Numbered from the stretch's first letter, positions 1-8,588 are shown. The stretch: DNA of 38,639 bases from Chloroflexota bacterium (GCA_035652535.1 DASRDP010000154.1:1-38639), one strand, 5' to 3'. Notes: generated by a model not told the origin, from the sequence alone. Numbers and translations: made by a program.

Positions 1-789
1 GTGAACTACGGCTCCTACACCGAGGTGGTTCGGCGCCTGCCAAACGCGACCTTCGAGGATGCGACGGACGTGATCGGGTTCGCCCGCTACGTGCGCGGTG
101 ACGAGGAGATCGCGGCCTTTCGCCGCGCGGTCGCCATCGCCGAGGCGGGCGTGGACGAGATGGCGCGCGTCGCTCGGCCCGGGATCGACGAAGCGGAGCT
201 GTACGCGCGCGTGACCGTCCGGCTTCTCGAGCTCGGGAGCGAGCACCACAATTGGGCGATGAACGTGGGCCCAGTGGACGGCGCGCGGCCGCGAATCACC
301 GACCCGCCTATCGGCCGACGGCTCCAGCACGGCGACTACATCACCAACGAGGTGAGCGCCGTGTGGGGCGGCCAGCTCGCCCAGGAAGACCAGCCCATCC
401 TGCTCGCACCGGTCCCGGAGGCGTGGAAGCCGGTCATGGAGGTCCAGCGGGCCGTTTGGGAGCAAGGGCTCAACGTGCTGAAGCCGGGCGCCTCATTCGC
501 GGAGATCATCGACTTCGTCAACGGCTTCGGCGCACGGTACGGCATGAAGACGGGCCTGACGATGCACGGCCGCGGCTACGGCAACGAGGGTCCTATCATC
601 ACGCCACGGCTCTCCGGGGAGTCAATCCGAGACGTGCGGGTTGAGAAAAACAATACATTTGTCTGGAAGCCGCAGGCCTCGACTCTCGATGGGAGCGTGA
701 GCTTTAGCTGGGGCGGCGACGTCCTGGTGACCGACAGCGGGGCCGAAAAGCTCTTCCAACGCGCGCACGGCGTCATTTCCGTGGCCTGA
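1..789 (+). CDS. M24 (creatinase/aminopeptidase P fold) family protein, 5'-truncated by the window edge
   Basis: The 262 visible residues cover the C-terminal pita-bread domain of the M24 family; the usual N-terminal creatinase domain would lie before the window. The frame is open from base 1, so the GTG there need not be the start. Family landmarks are present: a GDYI strand, an MHGRGYGNEGP stretch where peptidases have the metal-binding His, and a VTDSGAEKL end. Most expected metal ligands look changed. The Asp of the GD-x-x-x-D strand reads Asn/Glu (ITNEVS), the EP Glu reads KP, and the final ED Glu reads GD. Creatinase is a known metal-independent member of this fold, so this may be a hydrolase of a small C-N compound or a non-catalytic protein rather than an Xaa-Pro aminopeptidase. 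The fold is confident; the substrate is unknown. Confidence 0.8.
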   Translation: MNYGSYTEVVRRLPNATFEDATDVIGFARYVRGDEEIAAFRRAVAIAEAGVDEMARVARPGIDEAELYARVTVRLLELGSEHHNWAMNVGPVDGARPRITDPPIGRRLQHGDYITNEVSAVWGGQLAQEDQPILLAPVPEAWKPVMEVQRAVWEQGLNVLKPGASFAEIIDFVNGFGARYGMKTGLTMHGRGYGNEGPIITPRLSGESIRDVRVEKNNTFVWKPQASTLDGSVSFSWGGDVLVTDSGAEKLFQRAHGVISVA

Positions 790-913
790 GGGGCAATCTG
801 GGCGCCGGTCTCAGCGGCGGAGCCAACCAGCGCTCCTCCGTTGTCATCGCTCCTGCAAGGCCATGAGCACTGCGCGTGCTAGCCAGAGGCGTTGCCATCC
901 GATAGACTCAACC

Positions 914-1258
914 ATGCCGCTCGGAGTCCTGGCCCTCCTCGTATTTTTCGCCATCGCCGCGCTCTTCTTCCTGTCCGGCCTCCTCCTCCTGACGGGTTGG
1001 CTCATCGCCCTCGGCCTTCACCTGTTGGTCGCGGGGATCGCGGGCGCGCTGGCGGATGCGGTCATCCCCGGGAAGCTGCCGTGGGGATGGCTGGGCGCAG
1101 TGCTGGCCGGGCTTCTGGGAAGCTGGATCGGCGTGGCCCTCATCGGTCAACGCGGCCCATCGCTTTTCGGCGTTCCTCTGATCCAGGCGTTTGTCGGGGC
1201 CTTGATCCTGGCAGCGATCGCATCCGTATTCTCGAAACGCAGGGCGGTCTCCCCATGA
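914..1258 (+). CDS. Small hydrophobic membrane protein, GlsB/YeaQ-YmgE-like
   Basis: This 114-residue protein is almost entirely membrane-embedded, with about four hydrophobic segments. A glycine-rich IAGALADAVIPGK stretch and the following GWLGAVLAGLLGSWIG segment resemble the transglycosylase-associated GlsB/YeaQ family, whose molecular role is not established. It ends in a short basic tail (SKRRAVSP). An upstream in-frame ATG at 863 would add 17 polar residues unlike a membrane-protein start, so the ATG at 914, directly before the first hydrophobic helix, is preferred. Its TGA overlaps the ATG of the HtrA gene in an ATGA (1255-1258), so the two are probably translationally coupled and may act together in the envelope. 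Family assignment is moderate. Confidence 0.7.
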   Translation: MPLGVLALLVFFAIAALFFLSGLLLLTGWLIALGLHLLVAGIAGALADAVIPGKLPWGWLGAVLAGLLGSWIGVALIGQRGPSLFGVPLIQAFVGALILAAIASVFSKRRAVSP

Positions 1259-2367
1259 TTCGCATCGTCGCGGTCACGCTCGTTACCGGCCTCCTCATCC
1301 CAGCCACGTGGATCGTCCCGGCGCGCGCGGCGATCCTGGAGGAAGGCCGTCCGCAGGTTCAGTCGCCGGCGGTAAGCGACAGCCAGACCATCATCGACGT
1401 CTACCAGCGCGCCAGTCCGTCGGTCGTCAACATCACCTATTCGACGGAAACCCGCGACATCCTCGGCCGCCGCGTTCGGACGGAATCAACGGGATCGGGG
1501 GTGGTCGTCGACCAACTGGGCCACGTCATCACAAATCAGCACGTCGTCAGCGATGCGACCCACGTGGACGTCACGCTGGCGGACCGATCGAGCTACGTCG
1601 GGAACGTCGTTGCTACCGACCGGGCGAACGATCTGGCGTTACTCCAGATCAACGCGCCGGAAGACGTGCTCCAGTCCCTCACGGTCGCGAACCTGGGCGA
1701 TTCGAGCCAGCTCCAGGTGGGCGAGATCGTCGTGGCCATCGGAAACCCGTACGGGCTCGATCGATCGGCATCGCTGGGGATCATCAGCTCGCTCGGGCGC
1801 AGTCGGCCGGGCGTGGAATCGCGCCTGATCAGCAACATGATCCAGACGGACGCGGCCATTAACCCTGGCAACTCGGGGGGCCCACTGCTGAATCTCGACG
1901 GCGAAGTGGTCGGCATCAACGAACAAATCGAGGGACCATCGGAGGGCAATGTGGGGATCGGGTTCGCGATCCCCATCAACACCGTGAAGCGCTACCTGCC
2001 AGACCTCTTGGCCGGCAAGGAGCCGACGCACGCGTGGCTCGGCATCGCGGGCGTTTCCCTCACGCCCACGCGCTCGCAGACCCTTGGCCTATCGACGAAG
2101 CAGGGCGTCATCGTGGCAGCGGTGGCCAGCGACGGGCCCGCTGCGGCCGCAGGCATCCGTGGCGTCCAGGGCAACGACGCCTCCACGGCGGACATCATTC
2201 TCGCCCTTGACGGCCACACCGTCCGCAGCTTCCAGGACATCGCCGCATACATTGACCAACTCGAGCCGGGGCAGGCGATGCTCGTGCAGTACGTCCGCGG
2301 TGGAGACACGGAATCGGTCAGCGTCACGCTGGGGACCTGGCAGCCCCAGAACGCGACCGCGTATTAG
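1255..2367 (+). CDS. HtrA/DegP-type trypsin-like serine protease with C-terminal PDZ domain
   Basis: This 370-residue exported or membrane-anchored quality-control protease degrades misfolded envelope proteins. An N-terminal hydrophobic segment (about 5-25) ending in ARAA looks like a signal peptide or anchor. The protease domain spans about 45-240 and shows the full S1C triad: His96 (TNQHVV), Asp126 (NDLALL) and Ser207 (PGNSGGP). One PDZ domain follows at about 255-360, with a WLGIAG start and a DIILALDGH motif, for substrate or peptide recognition. One PDZ and this length are typical of Gram-positive-style HtrA rather than two-PDZ DegP. The ATG at 1255 is chosen because it starts directly at the signal sequence and overlaps the previous stop (ATGA); the frame runs further upstream without a signal-like start. 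Confidence 0.93.
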   Translation: MIRIVAVTLVTGLLIPATWIVPARAAILEEGRPQVQSPAVSDSQTIIDVYQRASPSVVNITYSTETRDILGRRVRTESTGSGVVVDQLGHVITNQHVVSDATHVDVTLADRSSYVGNVVATDRANDLALLQINAPEDVLQSLTVANLGDSSQLQVGEIVVAIGNPYGLDRSASLGIISSLGRSRPGVESRLISNMIQTDAAINPGNSGGPLLNLDGEVVGINEQIEGPSEGNVGIGFAIPINTVKRYLPDLLAGKEPTHAWLGIAGVSLTPTRSQTLGLSTKQGVIVAAVASDGPAAAAGIRGVQGNDASTADIILALDGHTVRSFQDIAAYIDQLEPGQAMLVQYVRGGDTESVSVTLGTWQPQNATAY

Positions 2368-2390
2368 GGATGCGACCGAGAATAGACCTG

Positions 2391-2417
2391 CCATCCTGCG
2401 CGAAGCCAAAGATCCGT
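2391..2417. repeat. Degenerate dispersed repeat, copy 1
   Basis: A 27-base segment (CATCCTGCGCGAAGCC core) just downstream of htrA matches a segment at 15988-16014 at 19 of 27 positions, sharing CATCC, GCGAAG and TCCGT blocks at the same spacing. Both lie in non-coding DNA immediately after a stop codon. They resemble short intergenic repeats of the form CATCCTGAGCGAAGCGAAGG seen in many uncultured bacterial genomes; that likeness is from memory. Confidence 0.45.
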
Positions 2418-2424
2418 GGCTTTT
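2403..2424 (+). terminator. Weak hairpin and short T-run after htrA
   Basis: AAGCCA (2403-2408) pairs with TGGCTT (2417-2422) across an 8-base loop and is followed by TT. Only six base pairs, so a weak candidate terminator. Confidence 0.3.
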
Positions 2425-2693
2425 GGCAGTCATCCACCTACACATTTCTCGGCCTCCGGCCTCGGAACGACAGATTGCCTTCGGTCCCCCACTCTCGACC
2501 TCTTGGCGTTCCCGGGCGGGTGGGACTCCTCGCAGAACGCTGACAATGCGTGAACTGCCCCGTAACAGGTGCTTAACATTCCTCTGCCACACTCTTGTTT
2601 GGCGATGGCCGTTTTTGGGGAAGCTCAGCATCGCCCGCGCGGCCCTCGCTGAACGTTCGACGCAATGGATGCGCCGAAGGACGGGAGGACAGA

Positions 2694-2924
2694 GTGAGCT
2701 GGTACTTTCACGCATGTCCGAGCTGTGGCGGCGACCTGCACGATGATGTCGATGATGAGGGCTGGCTTCGATGCCTGCAGTGTTCGCGGGCGTTTCCGCC
2801 GGCGGGAATGGTTGCAAAACCGATCGTTACGTCGGGTGAAAACGGAGGCCGGCGGCGACGGCGCTCGCGCGGCCGCCGCGTCGACTATGGGACGAGCAAC
2901 GTGCGCCAGCGCCACGCGGCGTAG
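2694..2924 (+). CDS. Small zinc-ribbon protein with basic C-terminal tail
   Basis: This 76-residue protein is a four-cysteine zinc ribbon: CPSCGG near the N-terminus and LRCLQC about 20 residues later. It is followed by an arginine-rich tail (GGRRRRRSRGRR) that could bind nucleic acid. The GTG at 2694 is chosen because GGGAGG at 2683-2688 stands five bases before it and because the ribbon begins a few residues in; the frame is open upstream but has no ribosome site there. It stands alone between htrA and the converging LLM gene. The function is unknown; the zinc ribbon is clear. Confidence 0.65.
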   Translation: MSWYFHACPSCGGDLHDDVDDEGWLRCLQCSRAFPPAGMVAKPIVTSGENGGRRRRRSRGRRVDYGTSNVRQRHAA

Positions 2925-2978
2925 TCCCGCGCCCGGGGCGCTGAGGGCGCGGCGATACATTGGCCCTCGCGGGCCTGC

Positions 2979-4184
2979 TCAGCCCTCGGCGTCCATCACG
3001 CGGCGCTGAACCACCGGTGCCGGTTCGCTCGGGCCGGTTCCCACGGCGTCCTCGCTTGCGGGCCTAGGATCCAGCTCCTTCAGCTCCGGGTAAACCTCCT
3101 TGGCGAACAGCTCCATGCTTCGGCGCGTGATCTCCGGGCTCAGCGCGCCCGCTTGATTCATCATCAGCAAGTGCCCGACGCCCCGCCGGTGCCATTCCTT
3201 GATTTGCCTCGCAACCGTGGTCGGGCTGCCGGCGATCACGATCCCCTTGGCCATCAACGATTCGAACGTGTCGCCGCGCGGCTTGTCGATCCCGGCGAGC
3301 ATCATCATGTTGGTCTTGACGGAGTTGAACCCGGGCGGGTTGGTCAAAGCAGCATGGCGGCGCCGGCCCAGGTACCACATCAGCTCGCGGCCTTGCTCCA
3401 TGGCCTTCTCATCGGTCTCCGCCGTGTGGCAGAGCGCAAGATAGGCGAATCGCTCGGTGCCAGGCGCCGGTAGTCCGAGCTCCGCCGTCCGCCGACGATA
3501 GATGTCGTAGAGACGGCTCACGTCATCGTACGCCATGAGAAACGCTGCGAAGACGTATTGGTGGTCCGCGACCCAGGGCACGTTGTCGGGTGAGGTGCCG
3601 GTGATCCAGATGGGCGGGTGCGGCTGCTGGTAGGTCCGCGGCCAGACGTTCACGTAGCGGAAGTGCCAGTGCTTGCCCTCCCAGTTGAACGGCTCGCGCG
3701 TGGTCCACGCCTTGACGATCAAGTCGTGGGACTCTTCCATTCGCTCGCGCGTCAGCGTGGGATTCGTGTTGGCGGGATGGACCTCCGTTCCCACGCCGCG
3801 CACGAAGCCGGAGATGATTCGTCCGTGGCTGATGCAGTCCAGCATCGCGATTTCCTCGGCGACGCGCACGGGGTTGTCGCGATGAGGAAGGGGCGTGCCG
3901 AGAATGCAGATCTTGGCGCGCTTCGTCTGGCGGGCCAGGATCGCGGCGGACAGCGAGACGGCGACATCGGTGCACGTGGCTGTCTGGTGGTGCTCGTTGA
4001 GCATGATCTCGAGACCGAGCTCATCGGCATACACGTACTCGTCAAGATACCGGTTGTAGAGGTCGGCGCCGATGTTGGGATCGTAGTAGCGGTTCGGGAG
4101 CAATACTCGAGGCGTGCCGTATTCGGCTTCCGCGTCCGGCGGGAAATAGGGGTAGGGCATTTCCGTGAAATGGTATGCCAGCAT
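2979..4184 (-). CDS. LLM-class (luciferase-like) flavin-dependent oxidoreductase
   Basis: This 401-residue protein has the bacterial luciferase-like TIM-barrel fold, which uses FMNH2 or F420 to oxidise small organic substrates. Visible landmarks are the EYVYADELGLEIMLNEHHQ segment split over strand 2, the ISHGRIISGFVRG motif at the flavin phosphate site, WPRTYQQPHPPIW leading into the central insertion, and a C-terminal GSPTTVARQIKEW helix. Such enzymes act as monooxygenases on alkanesulfonates, nitrilotriacetate or xenobiotics; the substrate cannot be read here. The start at 4184 has AGGAGGG five bases upstream. The alpha/beta hydrolase gene lies 72 bases upstream on the same strand, so the two may form a catabolic pair. 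The C-terminal tail past about 370 is low-complexity. Confidence 0.9.
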   Translation of the reverse strand: MLAYHFTEMPYPYFPPDAEAEYGTPRVLLPNRYYDPNIGADLYNRYLDEYVYADELGLEIMLNEHHQTATCTDVAVSLSAAILARQTKRAKICILGTPLPHRDNPVRVAEEIAMLDCISHGRIISGFVRGVGTEVHPANTNPTLTRERMEESHDLIVKAWTTREPFNWEGKHWHFRYVNVWPRTYQQPHPPIWITGTSPDNVPWVADHQYVFAAFLMAYDDVSRLYDIYRRRTAELGLPAPGTERFAYLALCHTAETDEKAMEQGRELMWYLGRRRHAALTNPPGFNSVKTNMMMLAGIDKPRGDTFESLMAKGIVIAGSPTTVARQIKEWHRRGVGHLLMMNQAGALSPEITRRSMELFAKEVYPELKELDPRPASEDAVGTGPSEPAPVVQRRVMDAEG

Positions 4185-4256
4185 TGCTTCCCTCCTGACA
4201 GAGATCGAGACCCCGGCGCTGCCGTCCGCCGCGACGCTGCGCGCCGGCCGGCGACC

Positions 4257-5048
4257 CTAGCGCAAGAATTCGACGACAGGCGCGGCAAATCGATCGAGCT
4301 GCTCTCGATACGGGTAGTGTCCCGAGTCAGGGATCGCGACGAAACGGGCGTCGGGAATGGACTCCGCGAATGCCTGACCGTAGCTCCTCGACACGATGCG
4401 ATCCTCTTCTCCCCAAACGACGAGCGTCGGAGCCGCAATCCGGTGGAGCCGCTGCCGAAGCTTCGGATTGTGCATGTAGGGCTTCCATCCGTAATACATG
4501 GCGGCTTCCGCGTTGCGAAGCGTTCGCTGCAGGACTTGCTCCGGCATGGTCGGGGTGGGTATCGGGACACGGTGCGTGGACGGATCGTGCCAAAACATGG
4601 GCTGCTGCTCGTCGCCGATCAGGATGAACGGGTCGGCGATATCCCGCGTCTCGCGGTCGGAGATCTTGATGCCCACGCTGTCGACGAGCACCAACCGTTC
4701 GACGGCTTGCGGGCATCGAACGGCGACCTCGGCGGCGATCCAACCGCCGAGCCCGAATCCCACCAGCCTGACGGGAAGCACGTTCCAGTCGGCGAAGAGA
4801 TCGAGATAAAAGTAGGCGAGGTCGTCGACCGAGTCGACCCCAGGTAGCCGGCTGGACCTGCCAAAGCCCGGATGCACGGGCGCCAGCACGGTGAACTCAC
4901 CGGCGAGGCGCTCGTGAACGTCTTCCCACCCCCACCAACCGTAGCAGCCGTGGAGCAGAACCACCCTCGGTCCGCTGCCGCCCCGATAGATTTCCAGCTC
5001 ACCCCCGGCCACGGGCAGCATGTCGGTTCTGTCGGCCGTCGCCTCCAA
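4257..5048 (-). CDS. Alpha/beta-hydrolase-fold protein with Gly at the nucleophile position
   Basis: The 263 residues form a standard alpha/beta hydrolase: LLHGCYGWWG (31-40) for the oxyanion loop, a nucleophile elbow LVGFGLGGW (95-103), an acid residue at GEEDR (Asp216) and a His at DSGHYP (His244). The elbow, normally G-x-S-x-G, reads G-F-G99-L-G, so the catalytic serine is replaced by glycine; I checked this on the DNA (GGA TTC GGG CTC GGC). The protein may be a non-hydrolytic lyase or dioxygenase-like member, or inactive. The start is TTG at 5048, supported by GGAGGAGG four bases upstream. It probably shares a transcript with the LLM gene downstream. Compare the canonical homologue at 37690-38499. 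Confidence 0.85.
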   Translation of the reverse strand: MEATADRTDMLPVAGGELEIYRGGSGPRVVLLHGCYGWWGWEDVHERLAGEFTVLAPVHPGFGRSSRLPGVDSVDDLAYFYLDLFADWNVLPVRLVGFGLGGWIAAEVAVRCPQAVERLVLVDSVGIKISDRETRDIADPFILIGDEQQPMFWHDPSTHRVPIPTPTMPEQVLQRTLRNAEAAMYYGWKPYMHNPKLRQRLHRIAAPTLVVWGEEDRIVSRSYGQAFAESIPDARFVAIPDSGHYPYREQLDRFAAPVVEFLR

Positions 5049-5376
5049 TTGGCCTCCTCCACCTCATTGGTTCGGCGCCGAATGGCGCGCCCGGACCCAC
5101 GCTCCGCGGAGCAGTACCGCGAGGGCGTCCGTGCGATGGCGAGATCCACGCTCGACGCGGGATCGGCGTGCACTACATTCGCGGAAACGCGATGCGTCGG
5201 GGTGCGCTGCCGCCCTATTGTAGCGCCGAGCCGACGGTCCGCTCAGGTCGCGCGGCCGTCGCGCTCGCCCTTCGCGAAATTATTGATAAAAACGCTATCA
5301 ACTCTCCTGCATGTAATCTGATATGCTTATTACCATAACGTCATGTGGCCGCCGCGCGCGGCCACGGAGTGGAACT
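5049..5376. other. Divergent intergenic region between the hydrolase and dnaK
   Basis: These 328 bases hold no gene. The last 60 (about 5278-5337) are strikingly AT-rich against a GC-rich background and contain an inverted repeat (5283-5301) plus -10-like TAATCT (5314-5319) and TATGCT (5322-5327), without a clear -35. This is the likely dnaK control region. No CIRCE element (TTAGCACTC inverted repeat) is present. Confidence 0.5.
5283..5301 (+). promoter_or_regulatory. HAIR-like inverted repeat upstream of dnaK (possible HspR-type operator)
   Basis: TTGATA and TATCAA form a perfect 6-base inverted repeat with a 7-base spacer. The HspR operator HAIR is CTTGAGT-N7-ACTCAAG, so the TTGA-N11-TCAA core and spacing are identical, with the inner two bases and the outermost base differing. 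HspR is the MerR-family repressor of dnaK in actinobacteria. The position, 76 bases before the dnaK start in the AT-rich control region, fits. No hspR gene is in the window. Confidence 0.45.
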
Positions 5377-7260
5377 ATGGCAAAAGTTATCGGCATCGAT
5401 CTCGGGACGACAAACTCGGCCGTCGCCGTGCTGGAAGGCGGCGAGCCGTCCGTCCTCGAAAGCTCGGAGGGTGAGCGCATCACCCCGTCCATGGTGGCGA
5501 TCAACCCCAAAACTGGAGAGCGCCTGACCGGGCGACTCGCCAAGCGACAGGCCGTCACCAACCCGGAGAACACGGTGTTCTCCATCAAGCGGTTCATGGG
5601 CCGCAAATTCGATGACCCCATCGTTCAAGAGGCTGTGAAGCGTGTGCCGTACCGGGTGACGCGCGCGCCCAATGGCGACATTCGTGTCCTGATGGGCGGA
5701 AAGGAGTACAGCCCTCCCGAGATCTCGGCCATGATCCTGCAGAAGCTGAAGGCGGACGCCGAGGCCAAGCTGGGCGAGAGGATCTCGCAGGCCGTTATCA
5801 CCGTCCCCGCCTATTTCAACGATGCGCAACGCCAGGCGACGAAGGACGCAGGTCAGATCGCCGGGCTCGAGGTGCTCCGCATCGTCAACGAGCCAACCGC
5901 TGCGTCGTTAGCGTACGGCCTGGACAAGCAGGTGGACGAAGTGATCGCCGTCTACGACCTTGGCGGCGGCACGTTTGACGTATCGATCCTGCGCGTTGGC
6001 GAGGGAGTCATCGAGGTTCTGGCCACCAACGGGGACACGTTCCTGGGCGGCGACGACTTCGACCGGGCCGTGATCGACTGGATCATCGCCGAGTTCAAGC
6101 GCGAGGAAGGGGTCGATCTCAGCCAGGATCGCATGGCGCTCCAGCGCGTGCGTGAGGCGGCCGAGCGGGCCAAAGTGGAGCTGTCATCATCCCAGACGAC
6201 CGAGATCAACCTCCCCTTTATCTCGGCAACCGCATCCGGACCCAAGCATCTGCAACTCTCGCTCACCCGGGCCAAGCTGGAGCAACTCACCGAAGGGTTG
6301 ATCGAGCGAACGCGCGAGCCGGTCGAGCGCGCGCTGGCCGACGCAAAGCTTCGTCCGGGCGAGATCGACCAGGTCGTGCTGGTCGGCGGCCAGACCCGAA
6401 TGCCGGCTGTTCAAGACTTTGTGCGGAAGCTCTTCGGCGGGAAGGAGCCCCACAAGGGCGTCAATCCCGATGAAGTCGTGGCAGTTGGTGCGGCGATCCA
6501 GGCCGGTGTGCTGCAGGGTGAAGTGAAGAACGTGCTGCTCCTCGACGTCACGCCCCTCTCCCTTGGCGTAGAGACGAAGGGCGGCGTGATGACGACGCTG
6601 ATCCCGCGCAATACGACGATTCCAACCAGCAGGTCGGAGACGTTCTCGACCGCGGAGGACAACCAGTCGCAGGTGGATATCCACGTCGTCCAGGGTGAGC
6701 GCCCCATGGCGCGCGAGAACAAGAGCCTCGGTCGGTTCATCCTGGACGGGATTCTCCCCGCCCCGCGCGGCGTGCCGCAGATCGAGGTGACGTTCGACAT
6801 CGACGCCAACGGGATCCTGAACGTCTCCGCCCGCGACAAGGGGACGGGGCGGCAGCAGAAGATCGTGATCCAGCCATCCAGCGGGCTTACGGAGATGGAG
6901 ATCCAGCGCATGATGCGTGACGCGCAGGAGCATGCCGCGGAGGACGCTCGGCGGCGTGAGGAGATCGAGCTGAAGAACCACGCGGATAGCCAGGCGTACG
7001 CGGCGGAGCGGATGCTGCGGGAGAGCGGCGACCGCGTCCCCAGCGACGCCCGGCTCGACATCGAGAACCAGGTCCAGGCCGTTCGCCAGGCAATCGAACA
7101 GAACGACGTGGCCCGCGTGCGCTCGGCGTCCGAGGCGCTCCAGGCGGCCCTCCAACGAGCCGGATCCGCCGTATACGGCACGCAGGCTGGAAAGACGAGC
7201 GAGGGCGAGTCGAGCGCTGGGGACGGGACTGTCGAGGGGGAGTTCCGGGAAGTCGCCTGA
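5377..7260 (+). CDS. dnaK: Molecular chaperone DnaK (Hsp70)
   Basis: This is a 627-residue Hsp70, an ATP-driven cytoplasmic chaperone for unfolded proteins. The nucleotide-binding domain carries GIDLGTTNS (about 5-13), GGGTFDVSI (about 196) and [12 protein letters not shown] (about 334), followed by the [14 protein letters not shown] linker, substrate-binding beta domain and helical lid. The frame opens at 5323, but [10 protein letters not shown] at 5377 is the family start and has GGAG seven bases before it. The tail ends EGEFREVA instead of the usual EEVD/EEVK-like end. The gene stands alone: no grpE, dnaJ or hspR follows, and a strong terminator lies after it. It may be one of several dnaK copies. 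A HAIR-like repeat upstream suggests heat-shock control. Confidence 0.97.
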   Translation: MAKVIGIDLGTTNSAVAVLEGGEPSVLESSEGERITPSMVAINPKTGERLTGRLAKRQAVTNPENTVFSIKRFMGRKFDDPIVQEAVKRVPYRVTRAPNGDIRVLMGGKEYSPPEISAMILQKLKADAEAKLGERISQAVITVPAYFNDAQRQATKDAGQIAGLEVLRIVNEPTAASLAYGLDKQVDEVIAVYDLGGGTFDVSILRVGEGVIEVLATNGDTFLGGDDFDRAVIDWIIAEFKREEGVDLSQDRMALQRVREAAERAKVELSSSQTTEINLPFISATASGPKHLQLSLTRAKLEQLTEGLIERTREPVERALADAKLRPGEIDQVVLVGGQTRMPAVQDFVRKLFGGKEPHKGVNPDEVVAVGAAIQAGVLQGEVKNVLLLDVTPLSLGVETKGGVMTTLIPRNTTIPTSRSETFSTAEDNQSQVDIHVVQGERPMARENKSLGRFILDGILPAPRGVPQIEVTFDIDANGILNVSARDKGTGRQQKIVIQPSSGLTEMEIQRMMRDAQEHAAEDARRREEIELKNHADSQAYAAERMLRESGDRVPSDARLDIENQVQAVRQAIEQNDVARVRSASEALQAALQRAGSAVYGTQAGKTSEGESSAGDGTVEGEFREVA

Positions 7261-7342
7261 GGACTGAGCGCCACACGAGCGCCAGCCGCCGAGCAGCAAC
7301 TCCGTCAACGGCGGCTGGTGAGCGCACGCTTCATTCCTGACG

Positions 7343-7376
7343 GGGGGCTGCGCCGATGATCGGCGCAGCCCCCTTT
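7343..7376. terminator. Strong bidirectional terminator between dnaK and the Rieske gene
   Basis: GGGGGCTGCGCCG (7343-7355) pairs perfectly with CGGCGCAGCCCCC (7361-7373) across a 5-base loop and is followed by TTT. Thirteen base pairs, placed between two convergent genes, so it probably ends both transcripts. Confidence 0.85.
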
Positions 7377-7384
7377 CGTCGAGA

Positions 7385-8554
7385 TCATGCCGGCGCGAGC
7401 TGTCCCCGCCGTCCTGGCCCGATCAGTCCCATGTGCTCCAAAGATTCGTCCAGGTTCGTCTCGATGACGTCGTGGTTCGGGTCTCGAACGACGCCCATCG
7501 GATCAAGACCCTGTCGCACGCGCTCGATCTCTCTGAACAGCATCTGCCGGTACATGACGACGCCGCGATCAGACGTGGCGAGTCGTTCGACCGTCCGGTC
7601 CGCGATCGGTCCCTGTGTTTCCCACGCCATGTAGTCCTGCGCCGGCACCTCGTCCATCCGAAACGTCGCGTACGGGTACTGGCCATCGACCGGATCCTTG
7701 AAGGGGCGAAACGGGCGAATCTCCGGCTCGTCGTCATCCACGAGGCTGCCATCTTCCGACGGCACGAAGCGTACGTCGTAAATCACGGTGTGCGTATCGT
7801 CGATGGGGACCCGGATGTGGGTACCGTCCCCCTGGCGCAGGATGTTCGGGAAGAGCAGCGGATGGGTGTCCGACTTGCCATTTTGGTAGACGGCTTGCTT
7901 CATAAGGCCGAACGGGTATTCCCAGTAGTCGAAGGACGCGATGGAATCGATGAATCCGCGCGTTGTGGTGGGAGGGTCTCCGCGACCGGTCGCCGACTGG
8001 TGCAGGATCTGCAGGTGGGCTGAGTCGGCGGAGTTCTCCATGGCCTGGAGCCAGTTGCAGTCGAGCTGAGGGCGGACACCGATCTTGCGGCGCCCATCGC
8101 GGCGGACCCAAACGTCGATCTTCGGGATCTCCGGCGCGGGCAGCGGCCCCAGGTACGCCCAGTACATCCCGATGAACTTCTTCACCGGGTACGCCTTCGC
8201 CTTCACCGTCAGATAGAACTTGCTGTCCGCCGGCTCGGCCGGCGTCTCCAGACAGTTCCCCTTCGTGTCGTAGAGCCAGCCATGGTACGCGCAGGCGATG
8301 CCGCGCTCCTCGACGCGCCCGTACAGCATGGAAGCGCCGCGGTGGACGCAATGGTCCTGCATAAGGCCAACATTGCCACTCTTGTCCTTGAAGAGCACCA
8401 GATCCTCGCCCATGATCCGAACGAACCGTGTCGGACTATCCTCCGTCAGGTCCTTCGCAAATGCGACGGGGTGCCAGTACCGGCGAAGCAACTCGCCGGC
8501 AGGTGTGCCTGGTCCAAAGCGGGTCAGAAGCTCATTCTCTTCGCGTGTCAGCAT
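7385..8554 (-). CDS. Rieske non-heme iron oxygenase, alpha subunit type
   Basis: This 389-residue protein is a ring-hydroxylating-type oxygenase. The Rieske [2Fe-2S] centre is intact: C69-V-H71 and C88-A-Y-H91. The mononuclear iron ligands follow as Asp177-x2-His180-x4-His185 in the catalytic domain. Family members hydroxylate or O-demethylate aromatic and heterocyclic compounds using electrons from a separate reductase; none is encoded next to it. The start ATG at 8554 opens MLTREENELLTRFG, typical for the family, with GGAGG just upstream; the frame extends to 8737 but overlaps the preceding gene. A cupin gene lies 34 bases upstream on the same strand, so the two likely share a transcript and possibly a pathway. 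The substrate is unknown. Confidence 0.92.
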   Translation of the reverse strand: MLTREENELLTRFGPGTPAGELLRRYWHPVAFAKDLTEDSPTRFVRIMGEDLVLFKDKSGNVGLMQDHCVHRGASMLYGRVEERGIACAYHGWLYDTKGNCLETPAEPADSKFYLTVKAKAYPVKKFIGMYWAYLGPLPAPEIPKIDVWVRRDGRRKIGVRPQLDCNWLQAMENSADSAHLQILHQSATGRGDPPTTTRGFIDSIASFDYWEYPFGLMKQAVYQNGKSDTHPLLFPNILRQGDGTHIRVPIDDTHTVIYDVRFVPSEDGSLVDDDEPEIRPFRPFKDPVDGQYPYATFRMDEVPAQDYMAWETQGPIADRTVERLATSDRGVVMYRQMLFREIERVRQGLDPMGVVRDPNHDVIETNLDESLEHMGLIGPGRRGQLAPA

Positions 8555-8588
8555 GTGTCCTCCGCGACGGACGGTTCGATCTTGGGCG

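Larger units (their letters stand above)
2368..2693. other. Intergenic stretch of 326 bases without a gene
   Basis: This holds a weak hairpin and a dispersed-repeat-like element just after htrA (listed separately). I see no convincing reading frame or strong promoter in the rest; the frames that cross it have poor starts and no recognisable protein. Confidence 0.5.

Noticed and set aside
3618-4847. A 409-codon plus-strand frame across the LLM and hydrolase genes
   Set aside because: It crosses two clear genes and their spacer in antisense and looks like no family.
5049-5376. CIRCE element for HrcA control of dnaK
   Set aside because: No TTAGCACTC-N9-GAGTGCTAA-like repeat is present.
6187-7308. 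A 373-codon minus-strand frame opposite dnaK
   Set aside because: Antisense shadow; the plus-strand frame is unambiguous DnaK.
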